The notes: generated by a model not told the origin, from the letters alone. 64,000 nucleotides of DNA from Mycobacterium sp. 1081908.1 (GCF_001673535.1 NZ_LZLY01000022.1:1-64000), one strand, 5' to 3'. Numbered from the stretch's first letter, positions 1 through 8,369 are shown. A program made the numbers and translations.

Positions 1-1
1 C

Positions 2-151
2 AACACCGCGCTCGCCCAGATGGTGCTGCGCCTGGCGGCCGACCTGCCCATCGAGATCGCGGACCGCAACAAGCGCGCCTTCGTGACCGCCGGCTCGATC
101 CTGTGCGCCGCGCAGCGCCAATGCGACCTGGCGGCGCCGACGCAGGCCTGA
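2..151 (+). CDS. C-terminal end of an unrecognised protein (5' partial)
   Basis: An open frame enters from the left edge and stops at TGA 149-151, giving 49 residues. The peptide begins NTALAQMVLRL and ends LAAPTQA. Codons are GC-rich at third positions as in neighbouring genes, so a real gene end is likely. The piece is too short to name a family; it is mostly helical-looking and has two Cys (LCAAQRQC). The next gene starts 47 bp downstream behind its own palindrome, so this gene is probably in a separate unit. Confidence 0.5.
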   Translation, partial: NTALAQMVLRLAADLPIEIADRNKRAFVTAGSILCAAQRQCDLAAPTQA

Positions 152-164
152 CGAACGCCCGGTA

Positions 165-190
165 GATAACAGAGCGGACGCTCTGTTATC
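165..190. promoter_or_regulatory. 26-bp perfect palindrome, probable TetR operator
   Basis: The arms GATAACAGAGCG and CGCTCTGTTATC are exact reverse complements around a 2-bp centre (GA). The site ends 8 bp before the GTG of the TetR gene at 199. A perfect palindrome touching the start of a TetR gene is the usual arrangement for autorepression, and the hydratase gene behind it would be co-regulated. Binding by this TetR is inferred from position. Confidence 0.7.
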
Positions 191-198
191 CTTGCGAG

Positions 199-831
199 GT
201 GCCCCGCCCTCGCGTCCATGACCAGGATCAGATCCTTGATGCCGTGGAGTTGTTGGCGGCGGAGTCCGGGCCCGCCGCCGTCACGATCCGCGCGATCAGC
301 GACGCGACCGGCGTGTCCAACGGCGCGCTCTATCACTCATTCGGTTCGCGCGCCGGCCTGGTGGGCCGCGCCTGGTTGCGGGCCGGGCACCGATTCCTTG
401 CCGCACAAGGCGAATTGATCGACGCCGCGCTCGACGGCGACCCCGCCGCCGCGGTGGTGGCCGCGGCCGAGGCGCCAGCGGTGTTCGCCGAACAGCATCC
501 GCACTCGTCGCAGCTGGTGCTGACGGTGCGCCGCGAGGAGCTGCTGGGACCCGACACCCCGGCCGAGATCGCCGCCCAGTTGCGCGATCTGGACCGGTTG
601 TTGGTGGAGGCGATGATCCGGCTGGCCCGCGCCCTGTGGGACCGAAAGGACGCCGCGGCCGTAGACGCCATCACCATGTGCATCGTCGACCTGCCGACGG
701 CAATCCTGTTAAACCGCAACCGAATCCACGATCCCGACGCCCGAGAACGACTGCGCGCCGCGGTACGCGCCGCGCTGGCCGTCGGGCCACCGCCGTTGCG
801 ACGCCGAAGCACCGAAAGGAACACGAAATGA
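199..831 (+). CDS. TetR-family transcriptional regulator
   Basis: The 210-residue protein has a TetR N-terminal DNA-binding domain with HTH near residues 28-47 (VTIRAISDATGVSNGALYHS), followed by a helical ligand-binding region without a recognisable ligand signature. The start is GTG; no better upstream start lies between it and the palindrome at 165-190, and the leader must be very short. The stop overlaps the ATG of the enoyl-CoA hydratase gene (ATGA), so the two form an operon. It probably represses itself and the hydratase in response to an acyl-CoA or related metabolite; the ligand is a guess from context. Confidence 0.88.
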   Translation: MPRPRVHDQDQILDAVELLAAESGPAAVTIRAISDATGVSNGALYHSFGSRAGLVGRAWLRAGHRFLAAQGELIDAALDGDPAAAVVAAAEAPAVFAEQHPHSSQLVLTVRREELLGPDTPAEIAAQLRDLDRLLVEAMIRLARALWDRKDAAAVDAITMCIVDLPTAILLNRNRIHDPDARERLRAAVRAALAVGPPPLRRRSTERNTK

Positions 832-1484
832 CACCCACACTGATCTGGGACGACAAGATCGCCGTCGTCGACCTCGGCGAGGACGAGAACCGATTCTCGC
901 CAGAGTTTCTCGACGCCATCAACGTCCACCTGGACGAGATCGAGGCCGCCGGCGCGCAGGGCCTGGTCACCACCGGGCGCGGCAAGTTCTACACCAACGG
1001 GCTGGACCTGGACTGGCTCGCCGCCCACGGCGACCAGACGCAGTCCTACGTCGGACGGGTGCAGGCCTTGTTGGCCCGCGTCCTGACCTTCCCGCTGCCG
1101 ACCGCCGCCGCGGTCACCGGACACGCCTTCGGCGCCGGCGCCATGCTGGCGATCGCCCACGACGTGCGCGTGATGCGCGCCGACCGCGGCTATTTCTGCT
1201 TTCCCGAGGTCGACATCCGGATCCCGTTCACCGACGGCATGGCCGCGCTGATCCAGGCCAAACTCACCCCGCGCGCGGCGGTCGCGTCGATGACCACCGG
1301 GCGACGCTTCGGCGGGACCGAGGCCGTCGAGTTCGGCATCGTCGACGCCACCGCGGGCGAGGGCGAGGTGACCGCGGCCGCCACCGACCTGGTGCGGCCG
1401 TTGGCCGGCAAGGACCCCGGCACGCTCGGCGCGATCAAGCAGACCATGTTCCGCGCCGCGGCACAGGCTCTGACCAACGCCTGA
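828..1484 (+). CDS. enoyl-CoA hydratase/isomerase family protein
   Basis: The 218-residue protein has crotonase-fold features: a stretch like the oxyanion-hole segment (GRGKFYTNGLDLDW, about residues 51-64) and a second glycine-rich turn (VTGHAFGAGAMLAIAHDVRVM) with acyl-CoA-binding character. It is shorter than typical 255-265-residue hydratases and lacks the usual C-terminal helices. The canonical Glu residues are not obvious: the region after the second loop reads FCFPEVDIRIPF. It is more likely a delta3-delta2-enoyl-CoA isomerase-like member than a classical hydratase. It is translationally coupled to the TetR gene by a 4-bp overlap and is presumably its target. Confidence 0.85.
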   Translation: MTPTLIWDDKIAVVDLGEDENRFSPEFLDAINVHLDEIEAAGAQGLVTTGRGKFYTNGLDLDWLAAHGDQTQSYVGRVQALLARVLTFPLPTAAAVTGHAFGAGAMLAIAHDVRVMRADRGYFCFPEVDIRIPFTDGMAALIQAKLTPRAAVASMTTGRRFGGTEAVEFGIVDATAGEGEVTAAATDLVRPLAGKDPGTLGAIKQTMFRAAAQALTNA

Positions 1485-1487
1485 TAC

Positions 1488-1856
1488 CTATTCGCCGGCG
1501 AAGCGCTCCCACGCCGACTGGCGCGTAATGCCCAGCGTCTGGCCGATTTTCGCCCAGGTGACCCCGCGCCGGCGCAGCTCAGCCACCCAGGCGCGCAGGT
1601 CGGTCTCGACCTGCTGGGCCACCACCGCCATGCGGGGGATGTGGTCGAGCATCTGCTGATCGCTCCACGACTCCCAGATCGGCATCCGGAGTTCGTTCGG
1701 CTTGTCGCGGAACTCGTCGATGATGGCCTGGGAGAGGTCGATGCATTCGTTGCAGATCTGCACGCCCGGCCCGGCGACCAGCTTGTCGACCTCGGCGTTG
1801 GACTTGCCGCAGAACGAGCACCAGATCTGCGCGGTCTGCTTGGTGGTCGGGCTCAT
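1488..1856 (-). CDS. ClpX-type C4 zinc finger fused to a helix-turn-helix
   Basis: This 122-residue protein opens with a ClpX zinc-binding domain: Cys13, Cys16, Cys35 and Cys38 (CSFCGK and CNECID), continuing LSQAIIDEF, which is close to the start of ClpX itself. The AAA+ ATPase of ClpX is absent. The C-terminus (about 99-119, [21 protein letters not shown]) is a helix-turn-helix of the type found in small DNA-binding proteins. In ClpX the zinc domain dimerises and recruits adaptors and substrates, so here it may serve as a dimerisation or sensing module for a regulator, or link DNA binding to the Clp protease. Two matching palindromes lie just upstream (1872-1917). The gene is monocistronic and ends 3 bp from the hydratase stop. 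Confidence 0.8.
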   Translation of the reverse strand: MSPTTKQTAQIWCSFCGKSNAEVDKLVAGPGVQICNECIDLSQAIIDEFRDKPNELRMPIWESWSDQQMLDHIPRMAVVAQQVETDLRAWVAELRRRGVTWAKIGQTLGITRQSAWERFAGE

Positions 1857-1871
1857 GGGGACTCCCTGGGT

Positions 1872-1917
1872 TGTCAGGCTCCGCCTGACACGGTACGACG
1901 TCAGGGTCGGCCTGACA
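1872..1917. promoter_or_regulatory. two TGTCAGG-N5-CCTGACA palindromes
   Basis: Site 1 (1872-1890) reads TGTCAGGctccgCCTGACA. Site 2 (1899-1917) reads CGTCAGGgtcggCCTGACA. Both have 7-bp half-sites and 5-bp centres, and the centres are 27 bp apart. They sit 16-61 bp upstream of the ATG of the zinc-finger/HTH gene, where a promoter reading leftward would lie. Matched spacing and half-sites point to a dimeric regulator binding twice. Autoregulation by the adjacent protein is the simplest inference, not a demonstrated fact. Confidence 0.7.
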
Positions 1918-1974
1918 AGGGGCTAGCGGCGAGGTTCTGCTCGGCGATAAGCGGTGGGGTCCTGGGGGATTTCC

Positions 1975-2322
1975 TCACCCGTAATGCGGGACGTCGGGGG
2001 CGTCGGATTCAAGGCGCTCGAGCAGGTCCTTCACGGCAGTCGTGATGTCCCTGAGTTCCTTGAAATGTGTGCTCGGCGCGGCATCGTCCTGCTGTATTTT
2101 CGCCAAAGTTTCAGTCAGGCCTGCCGGGAGAGACGCGGCGGCGTCCGCTGCATGCCGACCGATCGCTTCGACAGCCTCAGTCAACTCCGAGATCAGGAAG
2201 TCTTGCGCCTGGCGTTGCGCAAACTCGCTCGCGTTCTCTTTGGCCGCTAGACCGCTGTAGGACATCAGCCGGTTGGTCAGACCCGCGCGGGCTATCTCGA
2301 TTCCCGCCTTGCACCAGAGCAT
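1975..2322 (-). CDS. hypothetical helical protein
   Basis: The frame encodes 115 residues beginning MLWCKAGIEIARAG and rich in Ala, Glu and Leu, consistent with an all-helical cytoplasmic protein without signal peptide or membrane segment. I recognise no family. Phage-accessory-like short helical proteins and stress-associated proteins share this look, but no motif decides it. It reads leftward toward the zinc-finger gene, from which it is separated by 118 bp containing the twin palindromes, so the two are probably separate transcripts. Confidence 0.6.
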   Translation of the reverse strand: MLWCKAGIEIARAGLTNRLMSYSGLAAKENASEFAQRQAQDFLISELTEAVEAIGRHAADAAASLPAGLTETLAKIQQDDAAPSTHFKELRDITTAVKDLLERLESDAPDVPHYG

Positions 2323-2436
2323 GGCAGTGACACTACGGGCCGCGAGCGTAAGGCACCGTCAAATGCTCAATCTCGTGGGTTGCCCGGTTCCTCGGCAATC
2401 CGCGACATACGGTCAGCGATTGTTACCATCGCGCGG

Positions 2437-3198
2437 GTGAGTGATCGGCCCGTTTCACGGCGCGACGTCCTGAGGTACGTCGGCGTCGCGCCGGCGCTGC
2501 TCGGCGGCGCCGCGCCGGCCGGCGCGCCCCGCGCGGGCGCCGGCATCGCCGGCATGGGCGTCTTCCTCGACCCGGGCCACAACGCCGTGAACGACGCCTC
2601 GATCAACCGACAGGTCCCGAACGGCCGCGGCGGCACCAAGGAATGCCAGACGTCGGGCGCGTCGGCTGACGACGGCTACCCCGAGCACGCGTTCACCTGG
2701 GCCGTGGTCGGGCTGATCAGCGGTTCGCTCAACCAGCTGGGCGTGCACACCCAGCTGTCCCGGGACAACGACAGCTCCGTCGGCCCGTGTGTCGATGCAC
2801 GCGCGGCGGCGGCCAACGCGATGCACCCCGACGCGATCGTGAGCATCCACGCCGACGGCGGCCCCGCCTCCGGTTCGGGATTCCACGTCAACTACTCCAG
2901 CCCGCCGCTGAACGACGTGCAGGCCGGCCCGGCCGTCCAGCTGGCGCGCACAATGCGGGATGCGCTGGTGCAGGCGGGCTTTCACCCGTCCACCTACGCC
3001 GGCTCGGATGGCCTCTACGGCCGCGCCGACCTCGCCGGGCTCAACCTGGCCCAGTACCCGGCGATCCTCATCGAGCTGGGCAATATGAAGAACCCGGACG
3101 AAGCCGCGCGGATGCAGACCCCCGACGGTCAGGCGAAGTACGCCGCCGCCGTCACGCAGGGGATCGTCGCGTTCCTCAACGCCAAGGGCCCGGCCTAG
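2437..3198 (+). CDS. Tat-exported N-acetylmuramoyl-L-alanine amidase (Ami1/Rv3717-like)
   Basis: A zinc amidase that cleaves the bond between N-acetylmuramic acid and L-alanine in peptidoglycan. From the GTG at 2437 the 253-residue protein starts with a twin-arginine signal (SRRDVLRYVG, then a hydrophobic stretch and Ala-rich cleavage region). Amidase_3 motifs follow: DPGHN (His48), a Glu at YPEH (Glu83), SIHADG (His138) as zinc ligands, and LIELGNM (Glu213) as catalytic acid. An in-frame TTG at 2380 would add 19 residues before the signal and is less likely. Length and sequence match the family of M. tuberculosis Rv3717, a minimal amidase lacking a wall-binding domain. The locus differs from that of Rv3717 as I recall it. 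Confidence 0.88.
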   Translation: MSDRPVSRRDVLRYVGVAPALLGGAAPAGAPRAGAGIAGMGVFLDPGHNAVNDASINRQVPNGRGGTKECQTSGASADDGYPEHAFTWAVVGLISGSLNQLGVHTQLSRDNDSSVGPCVDARAAAANAMHPDAIVSIHADGGPASGSGFHVNYSSPPLNDVQAGPAVQLARTMRDALVQAGFHPSTYAGSDGLYGRADLAGLNLAQYPAILIELGNMKNPDEAARMQTPDGQAKYAAAVTQGIVAFLNAKGPA

Positions 3199-3202
3199 CG
3201 GC

Positions 3203-3919
3203 TCAGGTGCCGAAGCCGCCCGGCGTCCTGGCGTCGCCGCCGAGATGGCTGGCCGCGAAGGCCGCGCCCTTGTCGATCATCTGCCCGTCCGAGGCGTACG
3301 TGTTGTGGGCGGCGAAGTTCATCCCGTCCGAGCACACCGGGTCCTCGGGCGCGCACACCTTGATGGTCTTCGCCTGATAGAGCGGGCCGATGGCGACCGG
3401 GGGCTCGTTGAGGAAGTTCATCGCGCGGACGTTGGGCATGCCGAAGAGCACGACCGAGGAGACGTGGTCGGCGACGGCGGGGTCCATCGGTTTGGGCACG
3501 GTCGCGGGGTCGACGCCGTCCGGCACGGCGGAGGAGGTGACGAAGCCCATGACGGCCGCGCCCTGGGAGTAGCCGCCGAGCACCATCTTGGTGTTGGGGC
3601 AGCTCCTCGCCATGTCCTCGACGTGAAAGCCGGCGTCCTTGATGCCGTCGAGACCGGTGTCCCAGTCGTTGCTGGCGGGGTAGTTGACGGGATAGACGTC
3701 GAGCGATCTTCCGCCGATTCGCGAGCGCAGGTTGTCGACGAAGGCCTGCCCGGTCGGACCGACGCCGGGGTCCTCGCCGGTGCCGCGGGCGAAGACCACC
3801 TGGACGTCCGGGCATCGGGCGGAGGCCGGGGGGAGGGCGGGCGCGACGACGGCGGCGCTGATACCCGCCACCGCGGCCGCCGCGGAAACAGCGAAGCGAG
3901 GGATGTGACGCGTAATCAT
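3203..3919 (-). CDS. secreted cutinase-family serine esterase
   Basis: The 238-residue protein has an N-terminal signal peptide (residues 1 to about 34, ending PASA before RCPDVQVVFARGTGE). The serine nucleophile is in GYSQG (Ser118), Asp193 lies in CAPEDPVC and His205 in FAAHNTY, the order of the cutinase alpha/beta-hydrolase triad. Four Cys are placed for the two family disulfides. Mycobacterial cutinase-like proteins are exported esterases, lipases or phospholipases acting on acyl esters; substrate cannot be read here. It converges on the amidase gene with 4 bp between stops. Confidence 0.9.
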   Translation of the reverse strand: MITRHIPRFAVSAAAAVAGISAAVVAPALPPASARCPDVQVVFARGTGEDPGVGPTGQAFVDNLRSRIGGRSLDVYPVNYPASNDWDTGLDGIKDAGFHVEDMARSCPNTKMVLGGYSQGAAVMGFVTSSAVPDGVDPATVPKPMDPAVADHVSSVVLFGMPNVRAMNFLNEPPVAIGPLYQAKTIKVCAPEDPVCSDGMNFAAHNTYASDGQMIDKGAAFAASHLGGDARTPGGFGT

Positions 3920-4004
3920 GCCAGGTTATTTACCAGGATGAGCAGCGCCCAAACCTGGGAATTTCCTTGAACTTTCATAATGTTTTGCTGGTCGAGCCAC
4001 CGCG

Positions 4005-4304
4005 CTAGACCAGCTGGGCGACCATCGTCACGACGATGAGCGCCAGCACGGCCGCCCCGATGCCGTACACCTGCCGGCGCGGGGTGATCCGCGGCGGCAG
4101 TGGATGCCGCTGCAGCGTGCGCTGGCGTTGCAGCGCGATCAGGTAGGTGCCCAGCGCGACCGCGGCGGCCAGAAAGGCGGGGACCAACTCCCACGGCCCG
4201 ACGGGGCCGTGCAGGTTCTTGATCGTCAGCAGCGCGCCGTTGGCCAGGAAGGCGAAGGCCGTCCGCGTCCACGCCAGCGTCGTCCGGTCGGCCGGGTCGT
4301 TCAA
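4005..4304 (-). CDS. DUF202 membrane protein (Rv2273-like)
   Basis: The 99-residue protein carries the short DUF202 signature near its start ([19 protein letters not shown]) and three hydrophobic segments at about residues 15-30, 40-58 and 80-97. DUF202 proteins, including E. coli YidH and YidG, are small inner-membrane proteins of unknown function. It overlaps the upstream DUF202 gene by 4 bp (ATGA), so the two are co-translated and may form a hetero-oligomer. The pair corresponds to Rv2272/Rv2273 as I recall them. Confidence 0.88.
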   Translation of the reverse strand: MNDPADRTTLAWTRTAFAFLANGALLTIKNLHGPVGPWELVPAFLAAAVALGTYLIALQRQRTLQRHPLPPRITPRRQVYGIGAAVLALIVVTMVAQLV

Positions 4305-4654
4305 CCGGTGACCGCCTTGGCGATCACCAGCCCGATGGCGACCAGCCCCACCACGCTGAGACCCACCGCGAGGTAGGCCGGGGTGGGATGGCGGGGCAAC
4401 GGCTCGCCGTGCCGCATCGCCTGGTCGGCCTGCCGCCAGCGCACCAGCCCCATGCCGCTGGTGAGGGTCGCCAGCACGGCGAGCCCGATGCCGAGCGCGC
4501 GTCGCGCCCCGGGGACGGCGAGCTCGGGAACCAGCTGCACCAGGGCGACCGCCGCGGCGAGCAGGCCGAGCGCGGTGCGCTGCCAGGCCAGGAAGGTCCG
4601 CTCGTTGGCGAAGGTGAAGCGGTAGTCGGGCTCGCGCTCGTCAGGTTCGGCCAC
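4301..4654 (-). CDS. DUF202/YidH-family membrane protein (Rv2272-like)
   Basis: The 117-residue protein contains the DUF202 motif [20 protein letters not shown] at about residues 16-35, then further hydrophobic segments around 51-68 and 93-114 with a charged loop ([19 protein letters not shown]) between. The function of the family is unknown. It is the first gene of a two-gene unit with the DUF202 gene at 4005-4304; both share the FLAWxRT core, consistent with an ancient tandem duplication. Confidence 0.88.
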   Translation of the reverse strand: MAEPDEREPDYRFTFANERTFLAWQRTALGLLAAAVALVQLVPELAVPGARRALGIGLAVLATLTSGMGLVRWRQADQAMRHGEPLPRHPTPAYLAVGLSVVGLVAIGLVIAKAVTG

Positions 4655-4713
4655 GAACTACCCCGCCTCGGAATGGAAGGTCAAGCGTTTCGACGTCGCA
4701 GATTTTAGCCTGC

Positions 4714-5421
4714 ATGATGAGCCTCGTGGTCAAGGCGCTGTTGTTCGACGTGCAGGGCACGGCGACGGATTTTCATTCGACCGTGTGCGACGAGGCGGCG
4801 CGGATCAGCGCGGGGCGCTACCCGGGCGTCGACTGGCCCGACGTGGTCCGGCGTTGGCGCGCAGGCTACTTCGCGGCGTTGGAGACGGCGCAGGGGAGCG
4901 GCTGGGTCTCGGTGCACTCGGTGTATCGGCGCGCGTTGGACGCCGTCCTGGACGACGGCGGGATCGCGGGGTTCTCGGACGCCGAACGCGAGGAGCTCAC
5001 CCTGGCTTGGCAGCGGCTCAGGCCGTGGCCGGACGTGGTGCCCGGGCTGACGCGGTTGAAGCGCGGGTACACGCTGGCCACCCTGTCGAACGCCGACGTG
5101 TCAGCGGTGGTCAACATCTCCAAGCGGGCGGGTCTGCCGTGGGACGCGATCTTTGCCGCCGAGATGGCCGGGGTGTTCAAGCCCGACCCGGTGATCTATC
5201 GCATGGCCGCGACCTATCTGGGCCTGCATCCCGCTGAGATCATGATGGTGGCCAGCCACAAGTACGACATCCGCGCCGCGGGAGGGCTGGGTTTTGCGAC
5301 GGCCTTCGTCGCGCGCCCGCTGGAGTTCGGGCCCGGCGGCGACGCCGACGTCGCGTACTCCGACGAGTTCGACGTCAACGCGTCCGACTTCCTGGACCTG
5401 GCAGCGCAACTCGGTTGTTAG
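4714..5421 (+). CDS. HAD-superfamily hydrolase, haloacid dehalogenase type II-like
   Basis: The 235-residue protein has the HAD motifs: nucleophile Asp12 in LLFDVQGT, the motif II region ATLSNAD, the motif III Lys in FKPDPVIY, and an acidic motif IV region around [13 protein letters not shown]. Motif spacing with a helical cap between motifs I and II fits L-2-haloacid dehalogenase/epoxide-hydrolase-N-like HADs, whose substrates range from 2-haloacids to phosphates. The start is one of two adjacent ATGs (4714 or 4717). The stop overlaps the stop of the convergent lipoprotein gene (TTAG). Confidence 0.85.
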   Translation: MMSLVVKALLFDVQGTATDFHSTVCDEAARISAGRYPGVDWPDVVRRWRAGYFAALETAQGSGWVSVHSVYRRALDAVLDDGGIAGFSDAEREELTLAWQRLRPWPDVVPGLTRLKRGYTLATLSNADVSAVVNISKRAGLPWDAIFAAEMAGVFKPDPVIYRMAATYLGLHPAEIMMVASHKYDIRAAGGLGFATAFVARPLEFGPGGDADVAYSDEFDVNASDFLDLAAQLGC

Positions 5422-5909
5422 CGGCGCGCCGAGGCTGTCAGCGGCTGGCCGTTGGCGGATTCCAGCAGGCAGATGACGGTGCTCGGCGTGAGATCGGCGC
5501 CGGTCCGGTCCTGGTTCGAGTCGATGAGGAACGTGATCGAAAACGGGCTGCCGTCCACGGGCCGGCCGGTGTAGGGGGCGAATCCTTCGTTGCAGTCCTT
5601 GTTGGCGACGATGGCGACGGCCTTGTCGACGGCCAGGGGACCTCTGAGATACACCTCGGCCAAATGCGGTGTGGCGCAGTCGACGGCGGTGACGGTCACC
5701 CGGCTCAGATCGATCGGCGGAAGGTCGGCCACGCACTCGCCGACCTGCGGGTCGATCCATTTCACGGTGTGTGAGCTCAGCTTTGTGGCCGTCGTCGCGG
5801 ACGGCGTCGCCGTCGCGTGTGGGGTGATTGTGTTTCGGGCTGGGTCGGAACCGCAGGCGGCCAGCAATGCGCCGGCGGCTAGGCCGCATACCGCGTAAAG
5901 GGCCCGCAT
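5418..5909 (-). CDS. lipoprotein, LppN-like
   Basis: The 163-residue protein begins with a lipoprotein signal and a lipobox LLAAC with the acylated Cys at position 19, followed by a Thr/Ala/Ser-rich linker. The mature part has four Cys and motifs such as VGECVADLP and [14 protein letters not shown], characteristic of the septum-formation-like domain found in many actinobacterial lipoproteins. By position next to the DUF202 pair it may be the counterpart of LppN (Rv2270), but I cannot confirm orthology by sequence. Its role at the cell surface is unknown. Confidence 0.8.
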   Translation of the reverse strand: MRALYAVCGLAAGALLAACGSDPARNTITPHATATPSATTATKLSSHTVKWIDPQVGECVADLPPIDLSRVTVTAVDCATPHLAEVYLRGPLAVDKAVAIVANKDCNEGFAPYTGRPVDGSPFSITFLIDSNQDRTGADLTPSTVICLLESANGQPLTASARR

Positions 5910-5919
5910 GCGGTGCAGT

Positions 5920-6459
5920 TTACGCGGAAGTCAGTGCCGGGTCCGGCTTTTCGGGCGACATCGACAGGAAGCCGCGCACACACCGCGCGGCCAGCAACCA
6001 GTTCGCAGGCTTCTTCATGTTCAGCCCGCCCAGCAGCTGCTTGATCATGGTCAGCGTGTCGAAGTAAATACGTTCGCAGACAAGCGTTTCGGTGTCGTCG
6101 AACACGAAGTAGGCGTTCATGCGCACCCGGAACCGGCTGCCGGTGGGCGGGACCTTGCCGAGATATCCGCGATGCGTGCCCATCAGCCAGAACTCGACGA
6201 TCACCGCGTCGGCGCTGTGTCGCAGCTTGATGATCTCGTGGTCCTGATCGGGGAACGCCGTCCTGGTGTACACGTAGTAGCCGCGCACCGCCTCGTCGCC
6301 GTCGTGGACGACCATCTGCGGGATCAGCTCGTAGCGCGGGTGCGGGAACGTCGCCAACACGTCGTCCCACGCCTGGCGGACCTCGTCGTGAAAGTGGTCG
6401 AGCACGAGCTTCTCGCGGGCTGCGAGCACGTCGGGGGCGGGAAACGCGGGAATGGTCAC
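5920..6459 (-). CDS. SnoaL/NTF2-like fold protein
   Basis: The 179-residue protein has the helix-then-sheet look of the NTF2-like superfamily ([18 protein letters not shown], then alternating strands such as [23 protein letters not shown] and [13 protein letters not shown], cut here only for illustration). Such proteins include polyketide cyclases, dehydratases, steroid isomerases and non-enzymatic binders. No catalytic set can be assigned. It is preceded by 96 bp and then the 22-bp palindrome at 6556-6577, which may control it. Confidence 0.7.
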   Translation of the reverse strand: MTIPAFPAPDVLAAREKLVLDHFHDEVRQAWDDVLATFPHPRYELIPQMVVHDGDEAVRGYYVYTRTAFPDQDHEIIKLRHSADAVIVEFWLMGTHRGYLGKVPPTGSRFRVRMNAYFVFDDTETLVCERIYFDTLTMIKQLLGGLNMKKPANWLLAARCVRGFLSMSPEKPDPALTSA

Positions 6460-6555
6460 GCTGGTGAGCCTATGGCGCGTCGGCTCGCGAGAGAACGGCT
6501 ATCCACGAATCGCCTTGCACCCGGCGCTGTCAATGGGGTGTGGCTGTCTCGGAAT

Positions 6556-6577
6556 TTGATAGCGCATGCGCTATCAA
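6556..6577. promoter_or_regulatory. 22-bp perfect palindrome (TTGATAGCGCA half-site)
   Basis: The left arm TTGATAGCGCA is followed directly by its exact reverse complement. The site lies 97-118 bp upstream of the leftward SnoaL-like gene and downstream of the exported-protein gene at 6630. Nine bp to the right is another short perfect palindrome, GGGATATATCCC (6586-6597). Dyad length suits a TetR-like dimer. No regulator gene lies directly next to it; the half-site resembles the palindrome at 32218-32232. Confidence 0.6.
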
Positions 6578-6629
6578 GTTTGAACGGGATATATCCCTTC
6601 CGGCAGCCGCGGTCGCCCGACGAGAGCGG

Positions 6630-7058
6630 CTACCACCGCACCAGCGAGAAGGGGTAGGTGTTCACCCCGTCCGGGGAGCCGCCGCAGCCCGTGGCGAACG
6701 TCGACTCCACCTGGCCCTGCAGCGTCACCGCGTCCCAGGAATAGACGTCGTGCGAGGGAAGGAACTGCACCACGCAGCGCACGCCGTCGGGGACGTCGAC
6801 GGCCAACGTGTAGCGGCCGCCGGACAGATACGCCTCCCCGTCGTAGGGCGCCGCCTGCCCGTTGGGTTGCGGAACCGCCGACACGTGAACGCATCCCGCC
6901 CGGTCGCCCACGCACTGCCGGACCGACCACATCCAGATGTGGCCGGGATCCCGGTTGGTGTCCACCTTGTAGTTGCCCAGCGTCATGCCCGCATGGGCGG
7001 CCGGCGCCAGCGCCAGCGCGGCGACGGCGAATACAACGCTTACCGCGAATCTCTTCAC
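6630..7058 (-). CDS. exported protein of unknown function
   Basis: The 142-residue protein has a clear Sec signal peptide (MKRFAVSVVFAVAALALAP, cleavage after AHA at about residue 23). The mature portion has four Cys, several Trp and a pattern (VDTNRDPGHIWMWSVRQC, SGGRYTLAVDVPDGVRC) seen in small secreted mycobacterial proteins of unknown role. It lies 3 bp downstream of cyp124 on the same strand and is probably co-transcribed with it. Confidence 0.8.
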   Translation of the reverse strand: MKRFAVSVVFAVAALALAPAAHAGMTLGNYKVDTNRDPGHIWMWSVRQCVGDRAGCVHVSAVPQPNGQAAPYDGEAYLSGGRYTLAVDVPDGVRCVVQFLPSHDVYSWDAVTLQGQVESTFATGCGGSPDGVNTYPFSLVRW

Positions 7059-7061
7059 CGC

Positions 7062-8357
7062 TCAGCTCCTCGGCGTCCACGCGACCGGCAACCTCTTGAT
7101 GCCGTGGATGAATTGCGACAGCAGCATCGCGGGTTCGTCGACCGCGACGATGTCGGGGATCTCGCGCCGCAATTCGTCGAAGACGACCCTGATCTCGCGG
7201 CGGGCCAGGTTGGCGCCCAGGCAGAAATGCGCACCGCCGCCGCCGAAGCCCAGGTGCGGGTTGGGGTCGCGGGCGACGTCGAACATCCACGGGTTGGCGA
7301 ACTTTGACTCGTCGCGGTTGGCCGAGTTGTACCACAGCGCGGCTTTGTCGCCGGCCGCCATCTTCACGCCGCTCAGCTCGATGTCGCGGGTCAGGGTGCG
7401 CCGCATGTAGACCACGGGGGAGGCCCACCGCACGATCTCCTCGACCGCGGTGGGGGCCAGGCCGTCGTAGTCGGCCCACCACTTCTCCCGCTCGTCGGGG
7501 TAGCGCGACAGCGCCAGCACCCCATGGCTGATCGCGTTGCGCGTCGTCTCGTTGCCCGCGACCACCAGCAGGATGAAGAACGACGCGATCTCCTGCGACG
7601 TCAGCCGCTCGCCGTCGACCTCGGCCTCCACCAGGCTCGTGGTCAGGTCGTCGTGGTGGTTGACGCGGCGATCCTCGGCCAGCGCGGTGGCGTAGGCGCC
7701 GATGTCCATCGAAACCTGCGTGAATTCCCCGAATTCGGTCGACAGGTCGGGGTCGCCGAACCCGAGAATCACGTTGGTCCAATGGAATACGCGCTGATGG
7801 TCCTCCTCGGGGATGCCCATCATGTCGCAGATGATCTGCAACGGCAGCGGCCCGGCGAGCTCGCCGACCAGATCGGCCTCGCCGTCGGGATGGTTGGCGA
7901 TCAGCGACGCCACGAGCCGGTGCGCCCGCTCGCGCACCGACGCCTCGATGCGGGCCACCACCTTTGGGGTGAACGCCCTACTGACGATCGAGCGCAGCCG
8001 TTGGTGTCGCGGATCGTCCGTCACGATCATCGAGCCGAAGTACTCGGCCAACTCCGGCATCTGGTCGCCGATCGTGATGCCGCCGGCGGAGCTGAAGACG
8101 TCCGGATGGCGGCTGGCGTAGTGCACGTCGTCCAGCTTGGTCAGCGCCCAATACCCGGGGCCGGCCTCGAAGCCCTCGTACTCGACGGCCGGCCAGAACG
8201 AGATCGGCGCCTCGCGGCGCAGGGTGGCGAAGGCGCCGTCGCGGTAATCGTCGCCGAGCCCCCAGAATTCGAGCGACTCGAGATGAATGTCGGCCAGTGG
8301 GATCTCGGGCGGCGGAGTCCCATTCGCGCGAGTCGCGATACCTGTCTTAAGTGGCAC
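7062..8357 (-). CDS. cyp124: cytochrome P450 CYP124 (methyl-branched lipid omega-hydroxylase)
   Basis: The 431-residue P450 closely matches my memory of M. tuberculosis CYP124 (Rv2266), from the N-terminal TAIATR/NGTPPPE-like start to the C-terminus. The I-helix oxygen-activation motif is AGNETTR (267-273), the K-helix ExxR is Glu307-Arg310, and the heme-thiolate loop FGGGGAHFCLG places Cys379 as ligand. CYP124 hydroxylates the terminal carbon of methyl-branched fatty acids, isoprenoids and cholesterol-like side chains, using ferredoxin as electron donor; none is encoded next to it. The neighbourhood (DUF202 pair, Hsp70-like and SDR genes) matches the Rv226x order. Confidence 0.95.
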   Translation of the reverse strand: MPLKTGIATRANGTPPPEIPLADIHLESLEFWGLGDDYRDGAFATLRREAPISFWPAVEYEGFEAGPGYWALTKLDDVHYASRHPDVFSSAGGITIGDQMPELAEYFGSMIVTDDPRHQRLRSIVSRAFTPKVVARIEASVRERAHRLVASLIANHPDGEADLVGELAGPLPLQIICDMMGIPEEDHQRVFHWTNVILGFGDPDLSTEFGEFTQVSMDIGAYATALAEDRRVNHHDDLTTSLVEAEVDGERLTSQEIASFFILLVVAGNETTRNAISHGVLALSRYPDEREKWWADYDGLAPTAVEEIVRWASPVVYMRRTLTRDIELSGVKMAAGDKAALWYNSANRDESKFANPWMFDVARDPNPHLGFGGGGAHFCLGANLARREIRVVFDELRREIPDIVAVDEPAMLLSQFIHGIKRLPVAWTPRS

Positions 8358-8369
8358 GGCGGGCCGTTA

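Noticed and set aside
333..1160. Long leftward open frame opposite the TetR/hydratase genes
   Set aside because: It is Arg/Gly/Val-rich, lies wholly antisense to two recognisable families and has no domain; such frames are expected in GC-rich DNA.
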